A stretch of DNA of 64,000 nt. Origin: Microbacterium lacus. GTDB lineage: Bacteria > Actinomycetota > Actinomycetes > Actinomycetales > Microbacteriaceae. Positions 24,634-36,672 of the stretch are shown in pieces (within the stretch, counting starts at the first letter, position 1; the number at the start of each line of letters is the position of its first letter). The stretch covers positions 1 to 64,000 of the forward strand of contig NZ_BAAAPK010000001.1 of NCBI RefSeq assembly GCF_039531105.1, written 5' to 3'. The notes beneath the pieces were generated by a model, which was given only the letters and a program-made list of their open reading frames with translations, did not search any database and was not told the origin of the DNA. The translations under genes were made by a program, and so were the position numbers.

Positions 24634-25935
24634 TCAGAGCGCGTCGGCGACCTGGCGCATGAGGGAGTGCTGGCGGCGCACCTGCTCGATCGAGCGCCAC
24701 GGCTCGCGCTCGCCTTCGTACTCGCTGGAGAGGTAGCCGGTGTAGCCGGCGTTCTTGATGGCGCGCAGCACAGGCTCCCAGGGGATCTGCTGATCTTCGA
24801 GGTTCTCGTCGATGTCGTGGAACTTCGCCTGGATGAACACCACGTAGGGGGCGACGGCGGCGAAGTCGGCGGGGTCGACGCCGATGCCGTCGAGGAACGC
24901 CGGGCGACGGCCGGGCAGCTCGCCGGGCTTCAGTGGGATCGGGCGGTCCTGGAAAATGCCGGTGTCGATAAGGATGCCGAAGTGCTTCGTTCCGGTGCGC
25001 TCGATGAACTCGATGTACTCGTCGACGACCTCGTGCTTGATCGGGGTCGGCGAGTGGATCTCGGGGCAGATGATGACGTCGAGCTCTTCGGCGAGCGGAA
25101 GGCTCTGCTCGATGACCTCGGTCCAGATCGGGTGCGGGACGAGGTCGCTCGAGACGACTCCGATCTTCGGCCGGACGAACCGGAAGCCCAAGCGCTTGGC
25201 GAGTCGCAGGTCGCGCTGGAGCTGCTGCACGCCCTCCTCGACCGTCATGTCCCGCCCGTTCGGGCCGCTGGAGTGCAGCCGGGTGTCGATCCACGACCCG
25301 TAGTTCGTGGGCTCCAGCCCGTAGGTCGAGAGCAGGCGGAACCAGTCGTCGACCCACTCCTGCGTCGGGTTCGGGTAGTTCGGGATGTGCCCCTCGCCGA
25401 GGATCTCGATGCCGGTGGCACCCAGATCGGCGATGCCGGCCATCGCGGTCTCGAGGTCGAGCACGGTGCCGTAGTCGCCCATGAAGCTGTACAGGCTCAC
25501 GCTGTAGCGAAACGGCGCGCCACTCGCCTCGGGCGAGAGCGTGACGTGCTTGGTGACGGCGTAGGTCGAGGGCTGATGCTCCTGCGGGATGTACGACATG
25601 CGCAGCCGCAGCTCGATCGACACTTCGTGCACGCCGTCGGGGAGACCGCCGGGATGCGGGACCGTGATGATCGCCGCATCTTCGAGCGGCCAGCGGACGC
25701 CGTCGCTCTCCCACAGCTCTGCGAGCGTGTAGGTCTTTCCCTGAAGCGTCCACAGCGGCACGTCGGCGGGGACGTCGACGAGGTCGCCGACCTTCACCGC
25801 GACGCCGTCGATCAGGGATGCCGCCATCCCGCGGTAGGACGGCATCCGCAGCCGAAGTTGGAAGCCGGTGATCTCGCCGTCCTCGCGGACGTTGCGGAAT
25901 CCGACGGACTGGATGAGGTCTCGCTCGAGGAGCAT
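24634..25935 (-). CDS. Second fused deglycosidase-like protein (beta-like plus TIM barrel)
   Basis: This is a 433-residue protein. Residues 1-135 resemble the DUF6379 beta subunit in a divergent form (RLRMPSYRGMAASLIDGV in place of LPWYR). Residues 142-433 are a TIM barrel with Glu292 (PEIHSP), Asp324 (ILIDTG) and SSEYEG. The HVHAKF segment of the other alpha subunits reads FIQAKF here, so the usual metal-ligand His is Gln. ATG 25935 was preferred because AGAGAG lies upstream; an ATG at 25995 is in frame. It is the first gene of the operon that continues through the other fusion and the esterases. A different reaction or substrate is likely. Confidence 0.78.
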   Translation of the reverse strand: MLLERDLIQSVGFRNVREDGEITGFQLRLRMPSYRGMAASLIDGVAVKVGDLVDVPADVPLWTLQGKTYTLAELWESDGVRWPLEDAAIITVPHPGGLPDGVHEVSIELRLRMSYIPQEHQPSTYAVTKHVTLSPEASGAPFRYSVSLYSFMGDYGTVLDLETAMAGIADLGATGIEILGEGHIPNYPNPTQEWVDDWFRLLSTYGLEPTNYGSWIDTRLHSSGPNGRDMTVEEGVQQLQRDLRLAKRLGFRFVRPKIGVVSSDLVPHPIWTEVIEQSLPLAEELDVIICPEIHSPTPIKHEVVDEYIEFIERTGTKHFGILIDTGIFQDRPIPLKPGELPGRRPAFLDGIGVDPADFAAVAPYVVFIQAKFHDIDENLEDQQIPWEPVLRAIKNAGYTGYLSSEYEGEREPWRSIEQVRRQHSLMRQVADAL

Positions 25936-26017
25936 GAGGTCGCTCTCTTGGTGAAGGGCGATCGCGCGGAACGCGACCAGACGGCGCTTCGTCACGCCGT
26001 ATTCACCAGGCTAGACG

Positions 26018-26040
26018 ATTTAGTCCGTTTTCGGCATAAG
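26018..26040. promoter_or_regulatory. Possible LysR-type box before the fused deglycosidases
   Basis: The right half GCATAAG is identical to the LysR box half at 7724-7730, and 14 of 23 positions agree across the full site. It lies about 80 bases upstream of the first fused gene in an AT-richer patch. Suggestive only. Confidence 0.35.
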
Positions 26041-26081
26041 TTCGCCTGATGCCCGCGTAACCATCCTGGATGCCCCCACTG

Positions 26082-26262
26082 CCGAGATGGTGTGTTTCCC
26101 CCCGAGATGGCGGGTTTCCCCCCGAGATGGTGGGTTTATCCGCGAGATGGTGTGCACCACCTCGGGAGAAGATGCACCACCTCGGGAGAAGATGCACCAC
26201 CTCGGGAGGAGATGCACCACCTCGGCGGAAGAGGGACCACCTCGGCGGAAGCGGGAGGTCGG
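26082..26262. repeat. Array A of 20-base repeats with a mid-point inversion
   Basis: Nine contiguous units of 20 bases are present. Four read forward (CCGAGATGGTGNGTTTCCCC type); then, at the central TGCA (about 26150), units switch to the reverse orientation (GAGAAGATGCACCACCTCGG type). Any forward unit can pair with any reverse unit, so the transcript could fold into a long hairpin. The array ends exactly at the stop of the IclR gene and may act as its terminator. There are no spacers and no coding sense. Confidence 0.9.
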
Positions 26263-27042
26263 TCAGACCAGGTGCAGCTCGGCATCGATCGCGGCGGCGG
26301 CTGCCCGGAGCGCGGGGAGATACGCGTCCCGCACGTGCTCGACCGAATCCCTGGTCGCGCTCGTGGACACGTTCACCGCCGCGACCACGCGCCCGTCGCG
26401 GCCGTGCAGCGGCACGGCGACCGAGCGCAGACCGGGCTCGAGCTCGCCGTCGACGAGTGCCCAGCCCTGCGCGCGCACGGCGGCGAGCTCCTCCCGCAAC
26501 ACCGCGGGTCCGGCGAGCGTGCGTTCGGTCAGCGGACGAAGATCGGATGCCGTGAGCACGGCATCCGCATCGGACGGGCGCAGCCCCGCCAGCAGAACGC
26601 GCCCCATGCTCGTCGCGTACGCCGGGAAGCGCGTGCCGATCGTGATGCGCACGCTCATGATGCGGCGGGTCGGGACGCGGGCGACGTAGACGATGTCCGT
26701 GCCGTCCAGGACCGCGGCGGACACGCTCTCGCCGACCTCACGGGACAGCGACTCGAGATGCGGCTGCACGATCTCGGGGAGCGAGAGGGAGGACAGGTAG
26801 CTGAATCCGAGTTCGAGCACGCGCGGTGTCAGCCGGAAGGACCGGTCGTCGGAGGCGACGTATCCGAGCGTCTGGAGGGTGAGGAGGAACCTGCGCGCTG
26901 CGGCCCGGGTCATGTCCGCGCGGCGAGCGACGTCGCTGAGGGTCAGCTCTGCGTGCTCGGCGTCGAAGGCGCGGATCACCGCGAGACCGCGGGCCAGCGA
27001 CTGCACGAAATCGCCGTTCGATGCCGCTGCGCTCTCGCTCAC
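26263..27042 (-). CDS. IclR family regulator, PcaR-like
   Basis: This 259-residue protein has an N-terminal winged helix (SLARGLAVIRAFDAEHAELT, then ARRADMTRAAARRFLLTL) and a C-terminal IclR effector domain with VARVPTRRIMSVRIT and AYATSMGRVLLAG, typical of the PcaR/PobR branch that senses aromatic-pathway intermediates. It lies 117 bases downstream of pcaF on the same strand. It probably activates the pcaIJF operon, whose promoter carries a matching dyad at 29742-29775. Beta-ketoadipate is the effector in well-studied homologues; here that is inference. Confidence 0.88.
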   Translation of the reverse strand: MSESAAASNGDFVQSLARGLAVIRAFDAEHAELTLSDVARRADMTRAAARRFLLTLQTLGYVASDDRSFRLTPRVLELGFSYLSSLSLPEIVQPHLESLSREVGESVSAAVLDGTDIVYVARVPTRRIMSVRITIGTRFPAYATSMGRVLLAGLRPSDADAVLTASDLRPLTERTLAGPAVLREELAAVRAQGWALVDGELEPGLRSVAVPLHGRDGRVVAAVNVSTSATRDSVEHVRDAYLPALRAAAAAIDAELHLV

Positions 27043-27068
27043 CGGCTCACCCTACCGATCGCGGGCGT

Positions 27069-27150
27069 GCAGAACTCCTCGGTATCGGTGCACACACTCC
27101 GCATTTCGGCCCGGGACGCGTCGCATCCGCCCGAAACTGAGGAGTTGCGC
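27069..27150. terminator. Imperfect inverted repeat after pcaF
   Basis: GCAGAACTCCTCGGTATCG (27069-27087) pairs with CGAAACTGAGGAGTTGCGC (27132-27150) with few mismatches. It sits between the pcaF stop and the IclR start and may end the pca transcript. It shares GCAGAACTCC with the repeat at 29860. Confidence 0.5.
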
Positions 27151-27159
27151 ACGCGTCCC

Positions 27160-28329
<1,170 letters not shown>

Positions 28330-28330
28330 G

Positions 28331-28978
28331 TCAGATCTCGCTTTCCGAAAGGGTCAGACCGGTGAGCTCGGACAGCGACGCGACCGTGTTGTCGCCGAAC
28401 GCTTCGCGCACCGCGAACCCGTCGGGCGTCACGTCGAACACGGCGTGGTCGGTGTAGACCCGGGTGACGCAGCCGACGCCGGTGAGCGGATACGTGCACG
28501 CGACGACGAGCTTGGACTCGCCGGTCTTGGTGAGCAGGTCGGTCATGACGTAGACGGCTTTGGCGCCGATCGCGAGGTCCATCGCGCCGCCGACCGCGGG
28601 GATCGAGCCGGGCGCCCCGGTCGACCAGTTCGCCAGGTCTCCGCCCTCGGACACCTGGAACGCGCCGAGCACGCACACGTCGAGATGGCCGCCGCGCATC
28701 ATCCCGAACGAGTCCGCGTGGTGGAAGTACGCCGCCCCCGGAAGGGCGGTCACCGCCTGCTTGCCGGCGTTGATCAGATCCGGGTCGACGTGCGCGGCAT
28801 CCGGCGCCGGTCCCATCCCGAGCAGCCCGTTCTCCGTGTGCAGGACGATCTCCTGGTCGTCGGGCAGGAAGTTGGCCACGAGGGTCGGCGCGCCGATGCC
28901 GAGGTTCACGTACGAGCCTTCGCGGATGTCGGCGGCGATGCGCCGGGCGAGGTCCTCGCGGCTGATGCGGGTGCTCAT
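28331..28978 (-). CDS. pcaJ: 3-oxoadipate CoA-transferase subunit B
   Basis: This 215-residue family I CoA-transferase beta subunit has the active-site Glu in the HTENGLLGMG segment and the GGHLDVCVLGAFQVS block. It pairs with the alpha subunit, whose stop overlaps its ATG by four bases. Together they transfer CoA from succinyl-CoA to 3-oxoadipate. SCOT-type acetoacetate transferase is the main alternative; the thiolase downstream and the PcaR-like regulator favour 3-oxoadipate. Confidence 0.9.
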   Translation of the reverse strand: MSTRISREDLARRIAADIREGSYVNLGIGAPTLVANFLPDDQEIVLHTENGLLGMGPAPDAAHVDPDLINAGKQAVTALPGAAYFHHADSFGMMRGGHLDVCVLGAFQVSEGGDLANWSTGAPGSIPAVGGAMDLAIGAKAVYVMTDLLTKTGESKLVVACTYPLTGVGCVTRVYTDHAVFDVTPDGFAVREAFGDNTVASLSELTGLTLSESEI

Positions 28979-29727
28979 TCGGCTGCTCCATTCACGGATG
29001 CCGCCACCGGCCGGCCCTCGAGATCGACGCCTCCGACGAAGGCTCCCCCGTGAAGCCAGGCTCGTTCGTCGACGGCGACGACGCGGTCGACGAAGATGCC
29101 GGGGGTGACGACCGTCTCGGGATCGAGCGAGCCGAGGGGCACGATCTCGTCGACCTGCACGATCGAGGTGGTCGCGGCCGACGCCATGATCGGACCGAAA
29201 TTGCGCGCGGTCTCGCGGTAGACGAGGTTGCCCCAGCGGTCGGCCTTCAGTGCGCTGATGAGGGCGACGTCGGCGCGGATGGGGTATTCGAGCACGTAGT
29301 CGCGGCCGTCGATAATGCGGGCCTCTTTGCCTGCGGCGAGCTCGGTGCCGACGCCGGTCGGCGAGAAAAACGCCCCGATGCCGGCGCCCGCGGCGCGGAT
29401 GCGCTCGGCGAGGTTGCCCTGCGGCACGATCTCGAGTTCGATCTCGCCCGCGCGGTACAGGCCGTCGAACACCCAGGAGTCGTGCTGGCGCGGGAAGGAG
29501 CAGATGATCTTGCGCACGCGCTTCGCCGCCAACAGTGCCGCCAGGCCCGTGTCGCCGTTGCCCGCGTTGTTCGCCACGATCGTGAGGTCGCCTGCGCCCT
29601 GCGCGATGAGCGCATCGATGAGCTCGACCGGCTGTCCGGCGCGACCGAACCCTCCGATCATGACGGTCGAGCCGTCGGCGATGCCGGCGACCGCCGCCGC
29701 GGCGTTCCGGACGGTCTTGTCAATCAT
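28975..29727 (-). CDS. pcaI: 3-oxoadipate CoA-transferase subunit A
   Basis: This 250-residue alpha subunit has the glycine-rich GGFGRAGQPVELIDAL CoA-binding region near residue 25, IVANNAGNGDTGLAALL and SFPRQHDSWVFDGLY. At 250 residues it is slightly longer than typical PcaI proteins, with a Gly/Ala-rich tail. It is the first gene of the pcaIJF operon, and its promoter carries a PcaR-like dyad. No ortho-cleavage upper-pathway genes (pcaGH, pcaBCD) occur in the window, so 3-oxoadipate must come from elsewhere. Confidence 0.9.
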   Translation of the reverse strand: MIDKTVRNAAAAVAGIADGSTVMIGGFGRAGQPVELIDALIAQGAGDLTIVANNAGNGDTGLAALLAAKRVRKIICSFPRQHDSWVFDGLYRAGEIELEIVPQGNLAERIRAAGAGIGAFFSPTGVGTELAAGKEARIIDGRDYVLEYPIRADVALISALKADRWGNLVYRETARNFGPIMASAATTSIVQVDEIVPLGSLDPETVVTPGIFVDRVVAVDERAWLHGGAFVGGVDLEGRPVAASVNGAAE

Positions 29728-29741
29728 TTCGCCCCCAATGC

Positions 29742-29775
29742 GTTCGCTCTACGCACATCTATACGTATATCGAAC
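29742..29775. promoter_or_regulatory. PcaR/IclR-type dyad in pcaI promoter
   Basis: GTTCGCTCTACGCACA (29742-29757, plus strand) and GTTCGATATACGTATA (29775-29760, minus strand) are inverted copies of one element, with the palindrome TATACGTATA at 29760-29769. The element resembles the PcaR box of pseudomonads as remembered (GTTCGAT..CGCAC). It is placed immediately before the pcaI start. Confidence 0.6.
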
Positions 29776-29859
29776 AGAATAGCCGAAGTGCCACCCCCGG
29801 CACCAGCCCCATCGGCGCCATGCAGCGGTCGCCGCGTGCACAACCGGTCGAGCCCACGC

Positions 29860-29945
29860 CTGCAGAACTCCACAGAACCGAGACGCCGATCGCCGGATTC
29901 GCGCGGGATCGGGCCTGATCAGACCGGATCCGTGGAGTTCTGCAG
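29860..29945. terminator. Perfect 14-base inverted repeat after thioesterase gene
   Basis: CTGCAGAACTCCAC (29860-29873) and GTGGAGTTCTGCAG (29932-29945) are exact inverses, 58 bases apart. The element lies just past the stop of the hotdog thioesterase gene on the minus strand and probably closes the lig-side transcript. It shares TGCAGAACTCC with 27068-27078. Confidence 0.55.
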
Positions 29946-29954
29946 ACCCCCGGG

Positions 29955-30944
29955 CTACGGCTCGAGCGTGAGGGACGCGGCGAGCGGGACGATCGTCTCG
30001 CGCAGGGCCACGATCTCGCGCGCGTGCTCATGCAGACGCACGTCCTCCGGGAGGACCGGCTCCCAGACCGGCACCGGCAGCGCGACGCCGTCGTCACCGG
30101 GAACGACGAACACGCTCAGGCACTGTGTCGTGAGGGTCAGGTCATCGGGGGTGCGCGGGTCGGCGGTGGAGACCCGCGTGCTGATGTGCATGCTGTGCGG
30201 TCCGGTCAGCACGATGCGCGCGCTGACCTCGACGAGATCGCCGATGCGCACGGGCGCGAGGAAGTGGATGCCGCCCGAATACACCCCGACCGCGTGATCG
30301 GCCTGCGCCGAGGCGCCCGCCCACGCGACGGCGCACGCGTACGCGGCCTCGTCGATCCAGCGCATGACCGTCCCGCCGTGCGCTTTGCCCCCGAAGTTCA
30401 CCACGCCGGTCGGCACGAGGAAGCGCAGCGTGGTCTGCGGCGCGGCGGAGTCGGCGGTGTACTCCTCGTCGAGCATGAGCTGCTTGATACGCGCCCTCGT
30501 GTCCATACGCTCGAGCGCGGCCTCGGCGAGCTTGCGGTCGGACCGCGACACCGGCTGCCACTGCGGCACGGCGGTCGGCCGCCCGTCGGCACCCTTCGCG
30601 ACGAAGATCAGCACGCACGTCGTCGCGGGCGTGTAATCCCGCGTGCTGACCTCGGCCGACGACACCGTCACGACGACGTGCATGCTCGACCGGCCGGTGT
30701 GCACGAGACGCGCCTGCACCTCGATGAGGCTCCCCGGCGGAATCGGCCGGCGATGGCGCACGTTGCCGACGTACGCCGTGACGCAATACGCTCCCGCCCA
30801 CCCGACCGCGCACGCGTAGCCGGCCTTGTCGATCCACTCCATGACGCTGCCGGCCGCGACCGAGCGGCCCCCGGCGGCGGTGTCGGCGGGCGTCGCGAGG
30901 AAGCGCAGGACGACGCGGTCGTCCAGGGGAACGGCGGGGGTCAC
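29955..30944 (-). CDS. Acyl-CoA thioesterase with two hotdog domains
   Basis: This 329-residue protein has two hotdog repeats. The first is at about 15-135, with SVMEWIDKAGYACAVGWAG; the second at about 160-295, with GGTVMRWIDEAAYACAVAWAG. The MEWID / MRWID helix with its Asp is the catalytic signature of BACH-like acyl-CoA thioesterases. The GTG at 30944 is the only reasonable start near the first repeat, and its ribosome site is weak. It lies 23 bases after the ModA-like gene, so it is probably the last gene of the lig operon. It may relieve CoA trapped in aromatic intermediates; the substrate is unknown. Confidence 0.82.
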   Translation of the reverse strand: MTPAVPLDDRVVLRFLATPADTAAGGRSVAAGSVMEWIDKAGYACAVGWAGAYCVTAYVGNVRHRRPIPPGSLIEVQARLVHTGRSSMHVVVTVSSAEVSTRDYTPATTCVLIFVAKGADGRPTAVPQWQPVSRSDRKLAEAALERMDTRARIKQLMLDEEYTADSAAPQTTLRFLVPTGVVNFGGKAHGGTVMRWIDEAAYACAVAWAGASAQADHAVGVYSGGIHFLAPVRIGDLVEVSARIVLTGPHSMHISTRVSTADPRTPDDLTLTTQCLSVFVVPGDDGVALPVPVWEPVLPEDVRLHEHAREIVALRETIVPLAASLTLEP

Positions 30945-30967
30945 GGCGCCAGCATAGGGCGCGCGGC

Positions 30968-31645
30968 TCACGCGGGCGGGTCGAAACTGTGGGCGCGTAC
31001 GACGGATGCCGCCGCACGACCCCCGAAGAACGCCAGCAACCCGCGCGCGGCGCGCGAGTCCGTGGTCACCGCACCGGCGAACACGGTGTCGATCGCGCAG
31101 TCGCGCGGGAGCGTCCCGAGGATGCGGATCCCCGGCTGGCCGGCGAGCTCGCTCAGCTGCTGGAACCCGAGGTCCACCTCGCCGTCCGCGAGCAGCTGCG
31201 CGACGGGCACGCCCGCCCGCGCCTGCACGAGCCGATCGCCGATCTCGGCGCTCAGGCCCCACTCCTCGATCAGTGCGCGGAGCGCGGTGCCGCTCGGGCC
31301 GGTCGAGAACCCGATGCGCGTGGCCGCCCGGAGCGCCTCACGCACCCCTGCGGCGTCCGCGAAGGCCGGGCCGTCGATCGAGCCGGCTCCTGGAACGGCG
31401 ACGGCGACCTGCGACACGGCGATCGGGGTGACGGATGCCGCATCCACGTGCCCCGCGGCGGCCAGGCGCTCGAGCGCGTCGGCGGCGAGGAACACGAGGT
31501 CGAACGGCACCCCCGCGGCGACCCGCCGCGCGGCGTCGACCCCGCCGACCGATTCGATCTCGAGGAGGCCGAAGCCGGCATCCGCCGCCCGGGCCGCGAG
31601 GTCGGCCAGCAGGTGGCGGGTCGCCATCGACGAGATCGCCCTCAT
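30968..31645 (-). CDS. ModA-like substrate-binding domain protein without signal peptide
   Basis: This 225-residue type 2 periplasmic-binding-protein fold resembles molybdate-binding ModA (FDLVFLAADALERLAAAGHV, IGFSTGPSGTALRAL, GEVDLGFQQLSELA). It starts MRAISSMATRHLLADLAARA with no signal peptide or lipobox, and no permease or ATPase adjoins it. The ATG overlaps the aldo/keto reductase stop. It is therefore probably a cytosolic ligand binder or an enzyme of the aromatic pathway, not a transporter part. The function is unknown. Confidence 0.7.
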   Translation of the reverse strand: MRAISSMATRHLLADLAARAADAGFGLLEIESVGGVDAARRVAAGVPFDLVFLAADALERLAAAGHVDAASVTPIAVSQVAVAVPGAGSIDGPAFADAAGVREALRAATRIGFSTGPSGTALRALIEEWGLSAEIGDRLVQARAGVPVAQLLADGEVDLGFQQLSELAGQPGIRILGTLPRDCAIDTVFAGAVTTDSRAARGLLAFFGGRAAASVVRAHSFDPPA

Positions 31646-32693
31646 CGTCTGACCTCGCCCGTCGCCGAAACCGAGGCCGCCGCCTCGCCCTCAGGCGCCG
31701 GAGCGCCCTCGAGCTCCGACGCTGTGTGATCGAAGGATTCCGCATCGACCTCGGCGGACTGCGCGGCGCCGTAGCGGGGACCCGCGACCGTCCTTGTGTC
31801 GATGAGTTCACCGGCGCGCGCGAGCAGCCCCGCATCCACCACCAGGGACAGCGCCGCCTGGTTCTCACGCAGATGGGCCACCGAGGTGGTGCCCGGAATC
31901 GGCACGACGCCGCGCGCGAGCAGCCATGTCAGGGCGAGCTGGGCGGGCGTGCAGCCGGCCTCGGCGGCGAGCGCACGCCACGCGGGAAGGAGCGCGGCGT
32001 TGGCTGCCCAGAAAGGCGGTTGGAAGCGCGGCATCGCCCGTCGGATGTCCTTCGGTGCGAACTCCTCCGGATCGCCCACGGCGTCCGCGAGGAACCCGCG
32101 GGCGACCGGCGAGAACGCGACGAACGCCACGCCCTGCCGGCGCGTCTCGTCCAGCATCCCGAGTTCGGCGTTGCGGCTCCACAGCGAGTACTCGTTCTGC
32201 ACGGCGGCGATCGGAGCGACCTCGAGCGCTTCGCGCAGACGTGCGACCGACACTTCCGACAGCCCGATCGCGCCGATCTTGCCGGCCGCGACGAGCTCGG
32301 CGAGCGCACCGACGCTCTCGCCGATCGGCACGCCGCGGTCCCACCGGTGCAGGTAGTACAGGTCGATGTGCTCGACGCCGAGGCGGCGCAGCGAGGCGTC
32401 GGCCTGCGCGCGCAGCGTCTCGGGCCGCCCGTCGATCGTCTTCACGCCGTCGACGAGGGCCATCCCTCCCTTGCTCGCGAGCACGACCTCATCACGGCGC
32501 GCCGAGCCGAGAGCCGCGAGCGCGCGCCCGACGAGCTCCTCGTTGCGGCCGCCGCCGTACAGGGTCGCGGTGTCCAGCATCCCGACGCCCTCCTCGAGCG
32601 CGGCACGCAGCACCGCGAGACCTTCCTCGGGTGAGGGCGGGATGCCGTACGCATGGCTCAGCGACATGCAGCCGAGCCCGAGCCGGGGCAGGA

Positions 32694-32697
<4 letters not shown>
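31642..32697 (-). CDS. Aldo/keto reductase in the lig operon
   Basis: This 351-residue NADPH-dependent aldo/keto reductase is a TIM barrel with Asp and Tyr in MLDTATLYGGG, Lys in LASKGGM and His in YYLHRWDRG. An unusual acidic/Ala-rich tail of about 50 residues (ASELEGAPAPEGEAAAS) follows the barrel. The GTG at 32697 overlaps the ligC stop by four bases. It may reduce an aldehyde or ketone intermediate of aromatic breakdown. The substrate is not predictable. Confidence 0.85.
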
Positions 32698-35950
<3,253 letters not shown>

Positions 35951-35954
<4 letters not shown>

Positions 35955-36655
35955 GAGCCCGCCTCCACGTAGGTCAGGCCCGCCTTCGCGAGCGGCTCGC
36001 GCATGCCGTAGATGTCGAGGCCGAGGACGCCGGCGCGGAACTTCTCGCGCTTGGCCTCCTCGTTCGCCTCCCTGGCGGCCGAGGCGTCCGCGACGGCGCC
36101 GACGAGATCGCGGGGCACGACGACGACGCCGTCGACGTCGGCGACGACGACATCGCCCGGGTTCACGAGTGCGTTCGCGACCACGACGGGGATGTTGACC
36201 GAACCCAGGGTCGCCTTGACGGTGCCCTTGGCATTGATCGCGCGCGAGAACACCGGGAAGTCCATCTTCTCGAGGTCGGCGACGTCGCGGACGCCGCCGT
36301 CGATCACGAGCCCCTTGCAACCGCGGGCGGTGAGCGAGGTCGCGAGGAGCTCGCCGAAGAAGCCGTCCTCGCTCTCGGTCGTGCATCCGGCGACGATGAC
36401 GTCACCTTCCTGCACCTGTTCGGCCGCGACGTGGAACATCCAGTTGTCACCCGGCTGCAGCAGCACGGTCACCGCGGGTCCGCACAGTTTCGCACCCGTG
36501 TACGCCGGGCGGATGTAGGGGCGAAGGAGCCCCACCCGGCCCATGGCCTCGTGGATCGTGGCGACGCCGAACTTCGACAGGCGCGCGACGTCGGCGGGGT
36601 CTGGCCGCGGGATGCCGGTGCGGACGATCCCGAGGTCGTTCAGGCGCTGGGTCAC
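35951..36655 (-). CDS. ligK: 4-carboxy-4-hydroxy-2-oxoadipate aldolase
   Basis: This 234-residue RraA-fold class II aldolase has a metal/substrate site in [17 protein letters not shown] and [12 protein letters not shown]; the N-terminal [20 protein letters not shown] is typical. The GTG at 36655 has a strong AGGAGGA site six bases upstream. It splits the last C6-C7 intermediate into pyruvate and oxaloacetate. In-frame reading through the upstream ligJ gene would give a false 582-residue fusion; the start chosen here avoids it. Confidence 0.92.
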
Positions 36656-36672
36656 GGTGTTCCTCCTGGTGT

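Noticed and set aside
26082..26262. CRISPR array
   Set aside because: Units are contiguous with no unique spacers, the orientation flips in the middle, and no cas genes are nearby.
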